From the NCBI RefSeq assembly GCF_002950945.1, contig NZ_CP012673.1, positions 11,174,501 through 11,238,500 of the forward strand: a stretch of DNA of 64,000 nt, given 5' to 3'. Position 1 is the first letter of the stretch; each line of letters opens with the position of its first letter. Shown one piece after another: positions 24,798 through 32,140 of this stretch. The position numbers and the translations under genes were made by a program. Below the pieces are notes generated by a model that had not been told where the DNA came from, ran no database searches, and saw only the letters and a program-made list of their open reading frames with translations. Source of the stretch: Sorangium cellulosum. Lineage in GTDB: Bacteria; Myxococcota_A; Polyangia; Polyangiales; Polyangiaceae.

Positions 24798-25564
24798 GGG
24801 CGCCGCCCGTCCTGCGCGGCGCCCGGGCAGCGACGACGTTCCTCACGCGCGTGCCGGTCGGCGGCTTCCCCTACACCGAGGCGGACTGGCGCTGGGCGGC
24901 GGCCTGGTTCCCGTTCGTGGGCGCCGTCCTCGGCGCCGCGCAGGCCGCCGTGTGGCTGCTCGTCGACCGGAGCGGCGCGCTCGTGGCGGCGAGCGTGACG
25001 GTCGCGCTCGGCCTGCTGCTCACGGGCGCCTTCCACGAGGACGGCCTCGCGGACACGGCCGACGCGCTGGGCGGCGGCTTCGATCGCGCGCGGGTGTTCG
25101 AGATCCTGAAGGACAGCCGCGTCGGTTCCTTCGGCGCCGCGGCGCTCGTCGTGGTGCTCGTGCTGCGCATCGCCCTCCTCGCGCGGCTCGACGCCGCGGC
25201 GCCGGTCGCGCTCGTGCTGACGCAGTGCCTCTCGCGCACCCCGCCGATCTGGCTGATGGTCGCGCTGCCCTACGTCACCCAGAGCGCCGCCTCCCGCAGC
25301 CGGCCGGTCGCGCAGGCGGCGCTGCCGCAGGCGCTGCTCGGCTCGCTCTGGCCCGCGCTGGCCCTCGCCGCGGCGCACCTCGCCGGCGCCCTCTCGGCGG
25401 CCGAGGCGGCGGCCATGCTCGCCGGCGCCGCCGCCGTCTCCGCGATCTGCGGCCTGCGCTTTCGCGCCCGCGTCGGCGGCATCACCGGCGATTTCCTGGG
25501 CGCGACGCAGCAGATCGCCGACTGCGCGGCGCTGCTCGCCCTCGCGATCGCGCGGGGCGGCTGA
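24794..25564 (+). CDS. cobS: adenosylcobinamide-GDP ribazoletransferase (cobalamin synthase)
   Basis: Integral inner-membrane enzyme of 256 aa joining adenosylcobinamide-GDP with alpha-ribazole (or its phosphate). Family marks are FLTRVPVGGFPYTEADWRWAAAWFP at the N-terminus, the acidic FHEDGLADTADALGGG motif (metal/nucleotide binding) and KDSRVGSFGAAALVV, followed by GGITGDFLGATQQI near the end. About six hydrophobic helices are present. The ATG at 24794 overlaps the stop of cobT. It ends 18 bp before cobC. Confidence 0.94.
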   Translation: MRAPPVLRGARAATTFLTRVPVGGFPYTEADWRWAAAWFPFVGAVLGAAQAAVWLLVDRSGALVAASVTVALGLLLTGAFHEDGLADTADALGGGFDRARVFEILKDSRVGSFGAAALVVVLVLRIALLARLDAAAPVALVLTQCLSRTPPIWLMVALPYVTQSAASRSRPVAQAALPQALLGSLWPALALAAAHLAGALSAAEAAAMLAGAAAVSAICGLRFRARVGGITGDFLGATQQIADCAALLALAIARGG

Positions 25565-25582
25565 GCCGCAGTCGGGCCGCGC

Positions 25583-26224
25583 ATGGATCTCCAGCAGCCC
25601 GCGCTCGTCGCGTTCCGCCACGCCCCCGTGCCGCTCGCCGGCGTCTGTTACGGCCGCCTCGACGTCGCGGCGGAGCTCTCTCCGGCCGGCGCCGCGGACG
25701 TGATCGAGCGCGCGCTCGAAGGCCTCGGCGTGCGCCCGGGCGCGATCTGGTCGTCGCCGCTCTCCCGCTGCGCCGGCCCTGCCGCCGAACTCTCGGCGCG
25801 CCTCGGGGTGCCGCACGCCGTCGACGATCGCCTCCTCGAGATCGCCTACGGCGCCTGGGAGGGGCGCGCGTGGTCGGACATCGCGCGCGACGACGCGGAC
25901 GCCTACGCCGCGTGGCTCGACGCCTGGGAGCGCGCCGGGCCGCCCGGCGGCGAGTCGGCGCTCGAGGTCGAGGCGCGGGTGCGGTCCTTCTGGATGGAGC
26001 TCGTGGCGACGTCGGTCACGTCGGTCACGTCCAACACCTCCGATGAGCCCGTGACGCCGGCCGCACGCCCGCACGTCATCATCGCACACGCCGGGGTGCT
26101 GCGCGCGCTCCGCGTCGTCGCCTGCGGCGCGTCCTGGCCCGAGGCGATGAGCGCGCCGGCCCCTCACCTCGCGGCCGAGCGCTTCCCCTTCCCTGCGCCC
26201 GCCGTTTCACTGGCGGGAGCGTGA
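25583..26224 (+). CDS. cobC: histidine phosphatase, probable alpha-ribazole phosphatase
   Basis: Histidine-phosphatase-superfamily protein of 213 aa, third gene of the cobTS operon, probably removing the phosphate from alpha-ribazole phosphate or adenosylcobalamin phosphate. The phosphohistidine motif is FRHAPV; RHA in place of RHG is common in this CobC-like subgroup, which also has the CYGRLDVA segment seen here. The Arg of SSPLSRC and the His of HVIIAHAGVLRAL complete the active site. A short TSVTSVTSNTS stretch (about residues 142-152) comes from a small DNA repeat. The last about 23 codons (from 26149) are nearly duplicated about 1.1 kb downstream, on the far side of a two-gene insertion. 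Confidence 0.82.
   Translation: MDLQQPALVAFRHAPVPLAGVCYGRLDVAAELSPAGAADVIERALEGLGVRPGAIWSSPLSRCAGPAAELSARLGVPHAVDDRLLEIAYGAWEGRAWSDIARDDADAYAAWLDAWERAGPPGGESALEVEARVRSFWMELVATSVTSVTSNTSDEPVTPAARPHVIIAHAGVLRALRVVACGASWPEAMSAPAPHLAAERFPFPAPAVSLAGA
26149..26216. repeat. cobC 3'-end direct repeat, left copy
   Basis: 68 bp inside the end of cobC. It matches 27290-27364 except for a 7-bp insertion there (around TGTTCCC) and two substitutions. The two copies bracket the ADP-ribosyltransferase/partner gene pair. Confidence 0.85.
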
Positions 26225-26228
26225 GTCC

Positions 26229-26669
26229 TCAGCGCGCGCTCTGTGCCTGTCGGCCCTGGTCCGTCACACGGAAGTGGAGCGGCTCGGGCTCCGCGATCAA
26301 CCCAGCCCGGGCCATCCGACGTAGCCGGCCCAGAACTTCATTCTCCATGACCACCCAGCGTCGTCGGAGGGTCTCCACCACCTCGTCGTAGTGCATCCCC
26401 TCCCCCACCGTGGGATCCCGGAGAATGTCCAGGATCGGGAAGTCGAGAGCGCTGTCGCTGAGCGCATCCCGGTACGGCGACGGGCTGTTCTCCTTGTACG
26501 GAGCCGTCAAATCGCCTTCGGGCGTGAAGATCCCGGCCTGGACGGCGAGCTCGAACAGAGCTTGCGGGCTCATCTTTCTCATGTCCGCCAGGATCCGGCG
26601 GCGCCTGCGCGTCTCCTCGTCGAGGCCAGGAGCCTCGGGATCTAGCGGGTCGGGCGGGATGTCGGTCAT
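26229..26669 (-). CDS. partner protein of the PARP-like gene (candidate antitoxin), unknown family
   Basis: A 146-aa cytoplasmic protein that I cannot place in a named family. It starts with an acidic/Pro-rich segment (MTDIPPDPLDPEAPGLDEET), then a helical region (ILADMRKMSPQALFELAVQA), a YRDALSDSALDFPILDIL stretch and a C-terminal winged-helix-like part (YDEVVETLRRRWVVMENEVL, ending in a beta-strand FRVTDQG). Its ATG at 26669 overlaps the TGA of the upstream ADP-ribosyltransferase-like gene, so it is made in step with it. A second gene of this kind, small, acidic at the start and translationally coupled, is typical of antitoxin or immunity partners. That role is inferred from position only. 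Confidence 0.6.
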   Translation of the reverse strand: MTDIPPDPLDPEAPGLDEETRRRRRILADMRKMSPQALFELAVQAGIFTPEGDLTAPYKENSPSPYRDALSDSALDFPILDILRDPTVGEGMHYDEVVETLRRRWVVMENEVLGRLRRMARAGLIAEPEPLHFRVTDQGRQAQSAR

Positions 26670-27226
26670 CGATCCATCATGGGTCGGAAGACTCCGAGGA
26701 TGCAACCGGGGTCGCGCACGGCGATCTGGATGTGGGTTTCCCGCTGGATCCTACTGCCAGAGAACGCCACATCCCCTTCCACGAAGGCACCCCGGACAGT
26801 CTGGAAGGGCGCCGTCGCCTCGAACTGCTCCAAGTAGAAGTTGAGCACGGCACAGTCGAGGAAGCGCAGCTCCTCATCGGGGGTCTTGCCGCGGTTGACG
26901 GGCCACGGCGTACTCGAGTCCCAGGACTGCTTCAGGGCGTTGAAGGCTACGGCGAGCTCCAGGGTGAACCGGGTGTCCATCAGATCGAAGCACCGGCCGA
27001 GCTGGAGAACAGCCCCGATCACGGTCGGGTTCTTCACCTTGCCTCGCTCTTGCTGGAACCTGGCGAATCGCAGGGCGCGATCGTGACCGTACTCCCAGAA
27101 GTAGATGCCTTTTCCCAGCCAGTCGTAGGCGTTCTCGCTCGGGCGGAAGGACGTCCCGGCCAGGAGCTGGTCCGCCACGTCAGCGTCGCACCCGTGGTAG
27201 GCGAGCACCGTGCGGTCATATCGCAT
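26666..27226 (-). CDS. PARP-like mono-ADP-ribosyltransferase candidate (possible toxin)
   Basis: A 186-aa protein with marks of the ADP-ribosyltransferase fold. VLAYHGCDADVADQLL near the N-terminus supplies a His in a YHG context. WLGKGIYFWEYGHDRALRFA (about residues 36-55) strongly recalls the GKGIYF segment of PARPs, where the Tyr stacks on nicotinamide. Later strands include GAVLQLGRCFDLMDTRF and a C-terminal RETHIQIAVRDPGCILGVF. A third catalytic Glu is not certain; the ETHIQIAV strand is one candidate place. No signal peptide or membrane segment. The ATG at 27226 starts directly at the conserved part. It is coupled to a small downstream partner gene, and the pair is flanked by copies of the cobC 3' end, suggesting an inserted toxin-antitoxin-like unit. 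Function is inference. Confidence 0.65.
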   Translation of the reverse strand: MRYDRTVLAYHGCDADVADQLLAGTSFRPSENAYDWLGKGIYFWEYGHDRALRFARFQQERGKVKNPTVIGAVLQLGRCFDLMDTRFTLELAVAFNALKQSWDSSTPWPVNRGKTPDEELRFLDCAVLNFYLEQFEATAPFQTVRGAFVEGDVAFSGSRIQRETHIQIAVRDPGCILGVFRPMMDR

Positions 27227-27289
27227 CGCGCCCTCTTACTACGCTCGACCCGGCGACCGCACACCTCGGCGCGCGGGCCTGTGCGGATC

Positions 27290-27364
27290 GAGCGCGCCGG
27301 CCCCTCACCTCGCAGCCGAGCGCTTCCCCTTCCCTGTTCCCTGCGCCCGCCGTTTCGCTGGCGG
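27290..27364. repeat. cobC 3'-end direct repeat, right copy
   Basis: 75 bp, near-identical to 26149-26216 within cobC. In the matching frame it would encode SAPAPHLAAERFPFP, as cobC does, but no start or full gene is attached. It ends 30 bp before the ureohydrolase ATG. Confidence 0.85.
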
Positions 27365-27394
27365 CCCCATGATCCGCGCGTACCCTCGTCCTGC

Positions 27395-28519
27395 ATGACC
27401 CCGCAAGAAGAGCTCGCGCTCCTGCTGCGTCCGGCGGCTGGGGGCCTCTACCTCGTCTCGACCGGGCGCGCGCAGCAGCTCGAGGTCCAGCGGCGGATCT
27501 ACGGGGCCGCCTCGGACGTGGACGTGCAGGCGCGCTTCCGCGCGTCGCTCGACCGGATCGCCGGCGCGCGCGCGATCCTGCTCGGCATCCCCTCCGACGT
27601 CGGCGCCGGGTTCCTCCGCGGCTCCAACCTGGGCCCGCAGGCGATCCGCACCGCGCTGCTCGACGCGCTCCCGGATTTCCCCGAGCGGGCGCGGGACATC
27701 GGGCTCGTCGACATCGGCGATGTGTTCGTGGTGCCGCAGCTCCTGCACGACGACATGCTCTCCGAGGACCAGAAGGCCGCCTCGCGCCGCGCCCTCTACC
27801 CCGGCGTGCCCGAGCCGGCGGTGTCCCGGCTGCCGGTCTCCCCGCTCTCCATCGCCGAGCGCGCGCTCGATCTCGTCTTCTCGATCAACCCGTCCGTCGC
27901 GCCCATCGTGCTCGGCGGCGACCACTCCACGGCCCTGCCGGTCGCGCGCGCGCTCGCCCGCGCGAGGAAGCGGCCGTGGGGCATCGTCCAGCCCGACGCC
28001 CACACCGACCTGCTCGAGGAGCGGCTCGGGGTTCGGGACTGCTTCGCCACGTGGTCGTACCACGCGAACGAGCTGGTCGGCCGCGGCGGCCGGCTGACCC
28101 AGGTGGGGATCCGCGCCTCGCAGCGGCCGCGCGAGCACTGGGAGGGCCGTTACGGCGTGCGGCAGTTCTGGGCGGCCGAGTGCCGCGCGGATCCCGAGGC
28201 GGCGCTCGACGCGATCGTCGCGCACGTCAAGAGCACCGGCGTCGAGGGCGTCTACTTCTCCAACGACATCGACGGCACGGACGCCGCGTACGCCGACGCG
28301 ACCGGCACGCCGGAGCCGGACGGCCTGTCGCCGGAGTTCGTCGTCGCGCTCATCCGCCGCCTCGGGCGCGAGGTCGGCCTGATCGGCGGCGACGTCATGG
28401 AGGTCGCGCCGGCGCTGCAGCCCACGCCGGAGAGCTCGGCCCGCACGCTCGCGCTCGCGGTGAGTTACCTGCTCGAGACGATCTCGGCCGTCGTCGGCGC
28501 CCACGGCGAGCTCGCCTGA
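27395..28519 (+). CDS. arginase/agmatinase-family ureohydrolase
   Basis: Binuclear-manganese ureohydrolase of 374 aa. The first 60 residues are unlike the compact arginases. The core starts with AILLGIPSDVGAGFLRGSNLGPQAIR. Metal ligands are visible in LGGDHSTALP (His), QPDAHTDLL (Asp, His, Asp) and SNDIDGTDAAYA (two Asp), the last differing from the usual S-F-D-x-D-x-x-D-P. A C-terminal GLIGGDVMEVAP closes the site as in the family. The unusual third motif and the insert of about 35 residues before LGGDHS (AASRRALYPGVPEPAVSRL) make the substrate uncertain. Arginine, agmatine, guanidinobutyrate or formiminoglutamate are all open. It is downstream of the cobC operon after the inserted module. 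The ATG at 27395 is the first plausible start. Confidence 0.85.
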   Translation: MTPQEELALLLRPAAGGLYLVSTGRAQQLEVQRRIYGAASDVDVQARFRASLDRIAGARAILLGIPSDVGAGFLRGSNLGPQAIRTALLDALPDFPERARDIGLVDIGDVFVVPQLLHDDMLSEDQKAASRRALYPGVPEPAVSRLPVSPLSIAERALDLVFSINPSVAPIVLGGDHSTALPVARALARARKRPWGIVQPDAHTDLLEERLGVRDCFATWSYHANELVGRGGRLTQVGIRASQRPREHWEGRYGVRQFWAAECRADPEAALDAIVAHVKSTGVEGVYFSNDIDGTDAAYADATGTPEPDGLSPEFVVALIRRLGREVGLIGGDVMEVAPALQPTPESSARTLALAVSYLLETISAVVGAHGELA

Positions 28520-28525
28520 CGCTGT

Positions 28526-29401
28526 TCAGGGATCGGGCCCCTTCGCCGCGGGCAGGGCGGGGTCCCGGGCCCAGTCGCTCCACGATCCCTCGTAGAGGAT
28601 CACGTCCGCGCGGCCGAGCGTCGCCAGCGCGAGCAGGTCGTGGCAGGCCGTGACGCCGGATCCGCAGTAGCAGACCACGGTGCGCGCCTCGTCCAGCGCG
28701 CCGAGCTCGCGGTAGCGCCGCTCGAGATCGGCGCGTTCGCGGAATGCGCCGCCCGGCGCGCGGAGGTTCTCCGCGAACGGCGCCGAGCGCGCCCCGGGGA
28801 TGTGCCCCGGGCGCGCGTCGATCGGCTCGCTCTGCCCCTCGTAGCGCTCGCGCGCGCGCGCATCGAGGATCACCGCCGAGGGGTCCTGGCGCAGCCGGTC
28901 GACCGCCGCCTTGTCCACGACCGGCGCGCCCCCGGGGGAGAGATCGAGCGCGGGCGCCGGCGCGATCGCGGGCACCTCGGTCGAGAGCGGGTGCCCCGCC
29001 GCGGTCCACGCCTGGAGGCCGCCGTCGAGCACGCGCCCGCCCGGGTGGCCGAAGTAGCGCAGCAGCCACCAGAGCCGCGCCGCGATCGCGCCGCCCGCGT
29101 CGTCGTAGCCGACGACCAGCGACTCCGGGCCGATCCCGGCGCGCGCGAGCACACGCGCAAACGCCGCCGGCTCCGGCAGCGGGTGGCGCCCGGGTCCGGC
29201 CTGCGCCGGACCGGAGAGGTCGGCGTCGACGTCGAGGTGCACGGCGCCCGGGATGTGCCCGCGGGCGTACTCGTCGGCGCCGCGGCGCCCGCCGAGGTAC
29301 CAGCGGCAGTCGACCACACGGACGCGGTCGTCGCCGGCGTGGGCGGCGAGCCAGGGGACATCGACGAGGGGGCCGGCGGGGACGGACAGGGGTTCGCGCA
29401 T
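28526..29401 (-). CDS. tandem-rhodanese sulfurtransferase
   Basis: Thiosulfate or 3-mercaptopyruvate sulfurtransferase of 291 aa made of two rhodanese domains (about residues 10-130 and 155-280). The first, inactive-type domain has VVDCRWYLGGRRGADEYARG and GHIPGAVHLDVDADLSG. The second carries the active site VVCYCGSGVTACH, where the first Cys forms the persulfide. The CGSGVTA loop is the 3-mercaptopyruvate type rather than the CRxGx[RT] thiosulfate type. The enzyme is probably cytoplasmic, as no signal peptide is seen. ATG 29401. It is convergent with the ureohydrolase, the two stops only 6 bp apart, and has no obvious partner. Confidence 0.9.
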   Translation of the reverse strand: MREPLSVPAGPLVDVPWLAAHAGDDRVRVVDCRWYLGGRRGADEYARGHIPGAVHLDVDADLSGPAQAGPGRHPLPEPAAFARVLARAGIGPESLVVGYDDAGGAIAARLWWLLRYFGHPGGRVLDGGLQAWTAAGHPLSTEVPAIAPAPALDLSPGGAPVVDKAAVDRLRQDPSAVILDARARERYEGQSEPIDARPGHIPGARSAPFAENLRAPGGAFRERADLERRYRELGALDEARTVVCYCGSGVTACHDLLALATLGRADVILYEGSWSDWARDPALPAAKGPDP

Positions 29402-29478
29402 GCGGGCGAGGGTAGCAGCGCGCGCGGGCGCTGGGCGCCCCCTGGCTGAATCTCGATGGCCGGCCGGGTGGGTTATGC

Positions 29479-29862
29479 TTGCGAGGCCATGGCACCGCTC
29501 GACTCCTCAAGGTCCAGTGTGCAGAGCGGGCGACGACCGGCCTGCGCGACGCCGTCGTTTTCGACAAGCTGCTCGGGGAAGGCAAGGTCCAGCGCGATGA
29601 GGCGACCGGGACGTTCCTCCACTGGCTCGCGGATCCCTACGATCCACAGGTGAGCGGACCGATGACGCGGAACTGCTCGGAGCGCGACGAGTACGACGCG
29701 TTGTTCCCCGATCACCCGCTCTCACGCGCCCGTGCCATCCTCCGACACCTCGAGGCGACGACGCGTCTCGCGAGCGATATCCGCGGCGCGGCTCCGTTCA
29801 AGTTCCTGCCCCCCGAACCCAAGAGGAAGCCGTGGTGGAAGGGCTTCTTGGGTCTCGGGTGA
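29479..29862 (+). CDS. hypothetical protein, possibly a gene fragment
   Basis: A 127-aa reading with a TTG start. The recognisable part is ATGTFLHWLADPYDPQVSG...RNCSERDEYDALFPDHPLSR and a tail PKRKPWWKGFLGLG. I do not recognise a family. No good ribosome site precedes it, it has no partner gene, and it is followed by decayed sequence (ABC-transporter tail, IS66-like fragment). It may be an intact small orphan gene or the tail of a larger lost gene. Confidence 0.45.
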   Translation: MRGHGTARLLKVQCAERATTGLRDAVVFDKLLGEGKVQRDEATGTFLHWLADPYDPQVSGPMTRNCSERDEYDALFPDHPLSRARAILRHLEATTRLASDIRGAAPFKFLPPEPKRKPWWKGFLGLG

Positions 29863-29885
29863 CCGCCGATCGGCGGGCCCTCGCC

Positions 29886-29981
29886 CTCCATGGGGAGAGT
29901 GGCCGCCTCGTCGAGCAAGGGAGGCACGCGGACCTCCTGTCGCGGGAAGGCGCCCATGCGCGGCTCGTGAGGGCGCAGCTC
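29886..29981 (+). pseudogene. C-terminal remnant of an ABC-transporter ATPase
   Basis: About 32 codons read GRLVEQGRHADLLSREGAHA followed by RLVRAQL, which is the end of an ABC exporter nucleotide-binding domain (G-R-I-V-E-Q-G-T-H-x-E-L-L). No Walker motifs or membrane part precede it, so only the extreme 3' end survives. Confidence 0.6.
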
Positions 29982-30152
29982 GACCGAGGCGGAGCTCGCT
30001 TACAAAGTACGTGGCACAGCCATGTAGGGAATCCAACTGGGCGCTGCCGACACGCTCGGGCGAACACAGCGTTGGATGCCAGTGGCGACGGGCGAGTCAT
30101 CGATTGCTCACCTGCACAGCGAGGCGTAGGCTGTTCGCCCTGGGAGGCGGCC

Positions 30153-30563
30153 TTGATTCACTTCGATGAGCGCTGGATTACCATCTCCTGGGATCCTCAC
30201 ATCGAGGCCGTGGTGGCGGAGTGGAAGGGGTTCGCCGAGAGCAAGGATTTCCGCGCGGGTCTCGAGGCCGGGCTCGAGCTCGCCCGCCAGAAGAGGGCGA
30301 GGCGGTGGCTCGCGGACACCCTCCGTGGCCCGCCCAGCACGCAAGCCGATCAGAAGTGGACGAGCGAGATCTGGTTTCCCCGTGTGATCGTGGCGGGCGT
30401 GCGCTGGATGGCCCTCGTGGTGCCGCAGTCGGCCATCACGCGCATGTCGCTGAAGGGCATCATGTCCAAGGTCACCACCGAGAGCCTCACGCAGGCGTAC
30501 TTCGAGGACGCCGCGTCCGCCCGCGCCTGGCTGGCCGCCACGCCGCGGTTCGGCCCGGGTTGA
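30153..30563 (+). CDS. STAS/SpoIIAA-like small cytoplasmic protein
   Basis: A 136-aa protein starting with TTG at 30153, supported by GGGAGG 6 bp before it. The layout is alternating strands and helices: IHFDERWITISWDPHIEAVV, a helix with EWKGFAESKDFRAGLEAGLELA, then a strand-like ARRWLADTLRG, WMALVVPQSAITRMSLKGIM and a final helix AYFEDAASARAWLAA. This pattern fits the small SpoIIAA/STAS-like fold used in many bacteria as a stand-alone regulator, and closely similar proteins occur widely. No partner gene is adjacent. The assignment is by fold pattern, so moderate. Confidence 0.6.
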   Translation: MIHFDERWITISWDPHIEAVVAEWKGFAESKDFRAGLEAGLELARQKRARRWLADTLRGPPSTQADQKWTSEIWFPRVIVAGVRWMALVVPQSAITRMSLKGIMSKVTTESLTQAYFEDAASARAWLAATPRFGPG

Positions 30564-30566
30564 CTC

Positions 30567-30860
30567 CGTCAATTCGGCCGATCTGATCCGTACGGAGCGG
30601 TCCCCCTGCTGCCGGCCGCGCTCGCCCTGAGCCGCGTCGCGGAGCGCACACTGGCCAGGGCGCTGGGAAGCGCGGACAGGGCGCGGCGCCTCGTGCTGTC
30701 GCTGTTCTTCCGCGCGGCCCTGGGCATCGAGCGCATCTGAACGCACGTCTGTGGCGCTCGTACAACCAGCTGGAGGAAGAGCTCGCGCTGCTCAAGCGGC
30801 GCACCTTCGTCGCGAAGGCCGAGGAACCCGGGCACACCGGCCACGGTGAGGATACCGGCC
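30567..30860 (+). pseudogene. decayed gene fragments including an IS66-like transposase piece
   Basis: The first part (30567-30739) reads LSRVAERTLARALGSADRAR and ends FFRAALGIERI then a stop, an unidentified C-terminal tail. At 30737-30826 another frame reads NQLEEELALLKRRTFVAKAE, the coiled-coil/N-terminal pattern of IS66-family transposases of myxobacteria. No intact transposase or inverted repeats are present. Confidence 0.45.
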
Positions 30861-30861
30861 A

Positions 30862-31374
30862 TCACGGACGCCCACGTCTCGCATGCGTCGCATCCGCAGT
30901 GGCCGTACTCAGAAGCCTGCGAGCTCTCTCTCCCTCACCAAGCTGCTCCAACACATCGAGCGCCGCATCTCGCTCCCCGCAGATCGCCTCGCGATATAGG
31001 AGCCACAGTCCCTCTCGCACTACGCGACGACAACGCTGCACGATGTCAGCTGGTGTGCCCGGGCTCGCTGAAGCATGCCCACAAATAATCTGGAAGATGA
31101 GCTCAAGCACAGCCACGCGAACCCACTTTTCGCGAGGATCAGCCAGGGAAGCAATCAATACCGATGAACACGCCCCAGAGACCTCAAACAGCTCGCCTTG
31201 GACAAACGCGTGATTCTCAATACCCCAATACGCGCGTTGAGCAGCCTCTCCGCTCTCCGACAATAAAAGCTCCTCAATTGCGCGTTGCACTCCTTCGCCG
31301 TCCCCGCCCACGGCGCGGAGACTCGACCAGTCAATTAACGCCAAGGCACGCTCCGCCACATTCGCGCTCGCCAT
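30862..31374 (-). CDS. putative immunity protein for a displaced deaminase toxin
   Basis: A 170-aa, mostly helical, acidic protein: NVAERALALIDWSSLRAVGG, a QRAIEELLLSESGEAAQRAY segment, then VRVAVLELIFQIICGHAS and REGLWLLYREAICGERDA. I do not recognise a Pfam family; it looks like a HEAT-like helical immunity protein. Its ATG at 31374 lies inside the 3' end of a frameshifted deaminase-toxin remnant (stop at 31335), the normal layout of a toxin tip and its immunity gene. The DNA from here to the end of the RHS toxin tip is visibly AT-richer than the rest of the window, a sign of recent acquisition. Confidence 0.6.
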   Translation of the reverse strand: MASANVAERALALIDWSSLRAVGGDGEGVQRAIEELLLSESGEAAQRAYWGIENHAFVQGELFEVSGACSSVLIASLADPREKWVRVAVLELIFQIICGHASASPGTPADIVQRCRRVVREGLWLLYREAICGERDAALDVLEQLGEGERARRLLSTATADATHARRGRP

Positions 31375-31678
31375 TGTGAACCTCCCGTGGGCGCACGAAC
31401 AGTTCCAGGAACGAATCGCTCCGGAGGAAACCTATTTTGACATGCCGGGCAGATTGGAATCTGCGTCCATTCCAGCTGGCCGTAGCTGGATTTCTCCGCC
31501 ACCCCATGACCTCTGTCATGGTCCCACCAGGAAACTTCGTATCCGCTGCAACCTCGGCATGAACGCCAGGCCCTGAGCGGCCTACGGCAACTTCGCCATC
31601 ACGCGCAATGCCTACATATGCCGCGCTCGACCGCTGCAGCATAAAAAGTGCCGGCCCGGATTTCGACGAAGGGCTCAA
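31335..31678 (-). pseudogene. frameshifted deaminase-type toxin C-terminus (orphan RHS tip remnant)
   Basis: The upstream frame reads VGIARDGEVAVGRSGPGVHA with the zinc/proton-transfer motif HAE (31553-31561) and continues MTEVMGWRRNP. After a one-base shift near 31484 the next frame gives GQLEWTQIPICPACQNRF, with the CPAC zinc ligands (about 31441-31455), and runs to a stop at 31335. The HAE...CxxC order is that of the cytidine-deaminase-like polymorphic toxins. The toxin is therefore broken, while its putative immunity gene downstream is intact. Upstream of 31678 the frame is decayed. Confidence 0.65.
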
Positions 31679-31762
31679 CTTCCATCCACATCTTCGGCCT
31701 GCTCACCAAACGCGCGGCGGCCATTCCCCGACGGCTGCAGGGGAGGGATAAACGCTTACCAA

Positions 31763-32035
31763 TCAGGAGCCTTCCGCGCTTGGCGTTGGAACAATTCCCT
31801 GATAGCACTTCACGCCCATGCCCAGATCCGCAATCACGCACATAATCTGTTGATACACAATTTTGGTGGGCACCACGCTGCGCTCACACATTTGCTCACA
31901 CAGCGTGTCCACAGCAATCACATACTCGCCGTATTTCAGGAATCGAGCAACGTTCTGACGGTCGATCTCCGGCAGAGTGTCGCCAAGTACAGCTAGAATG
32001 TCTCTAACTTGTGTTGCGACATGCTCATTCGACAT
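31763..32035 (-). CDS. MafI-like immunity protein
   Basis: A 90-aa acidic helical protein: VRDILAVLGDTLPEIDRQNV, then FLKYGEYVIAVDTLCEQMCE and a C-terminal helix. The spacing L-x-E-x-D-R...F-x-x-x-G-E-Y-x-x-A-x-x-x-L-C-x-Q matches the MafI immunity family, which protects Neisseria and other bacteria against MafB-type or RHS-tip nucleases. It stands between the direct RHS immunity candidate and a displaced toxin remnant, with no toxin of its own, so it looks like an orphan immunity gene kept in the cassette store. ATG 32035. Confidence 0.65.
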   Translation of the reverse strand: MSNEHVATQVRDILAVLGDTLPEIDRQNVARFLKYGEYVIAVDTLCEQMCERSVVPTKIVYQQIMCVIADLGMGVKCYQGIVPTPSAEGS

Positions 32036-32140
32036 TAGCGCCCCCTGTTGCAGCCGGCAACGATTCCCTCTCCAGTCGGCTCGACGACCGCTGTTGCCGC
32101 GTCATTACTGCTTCTCTATCGGCAACAGGATTCATCTATG

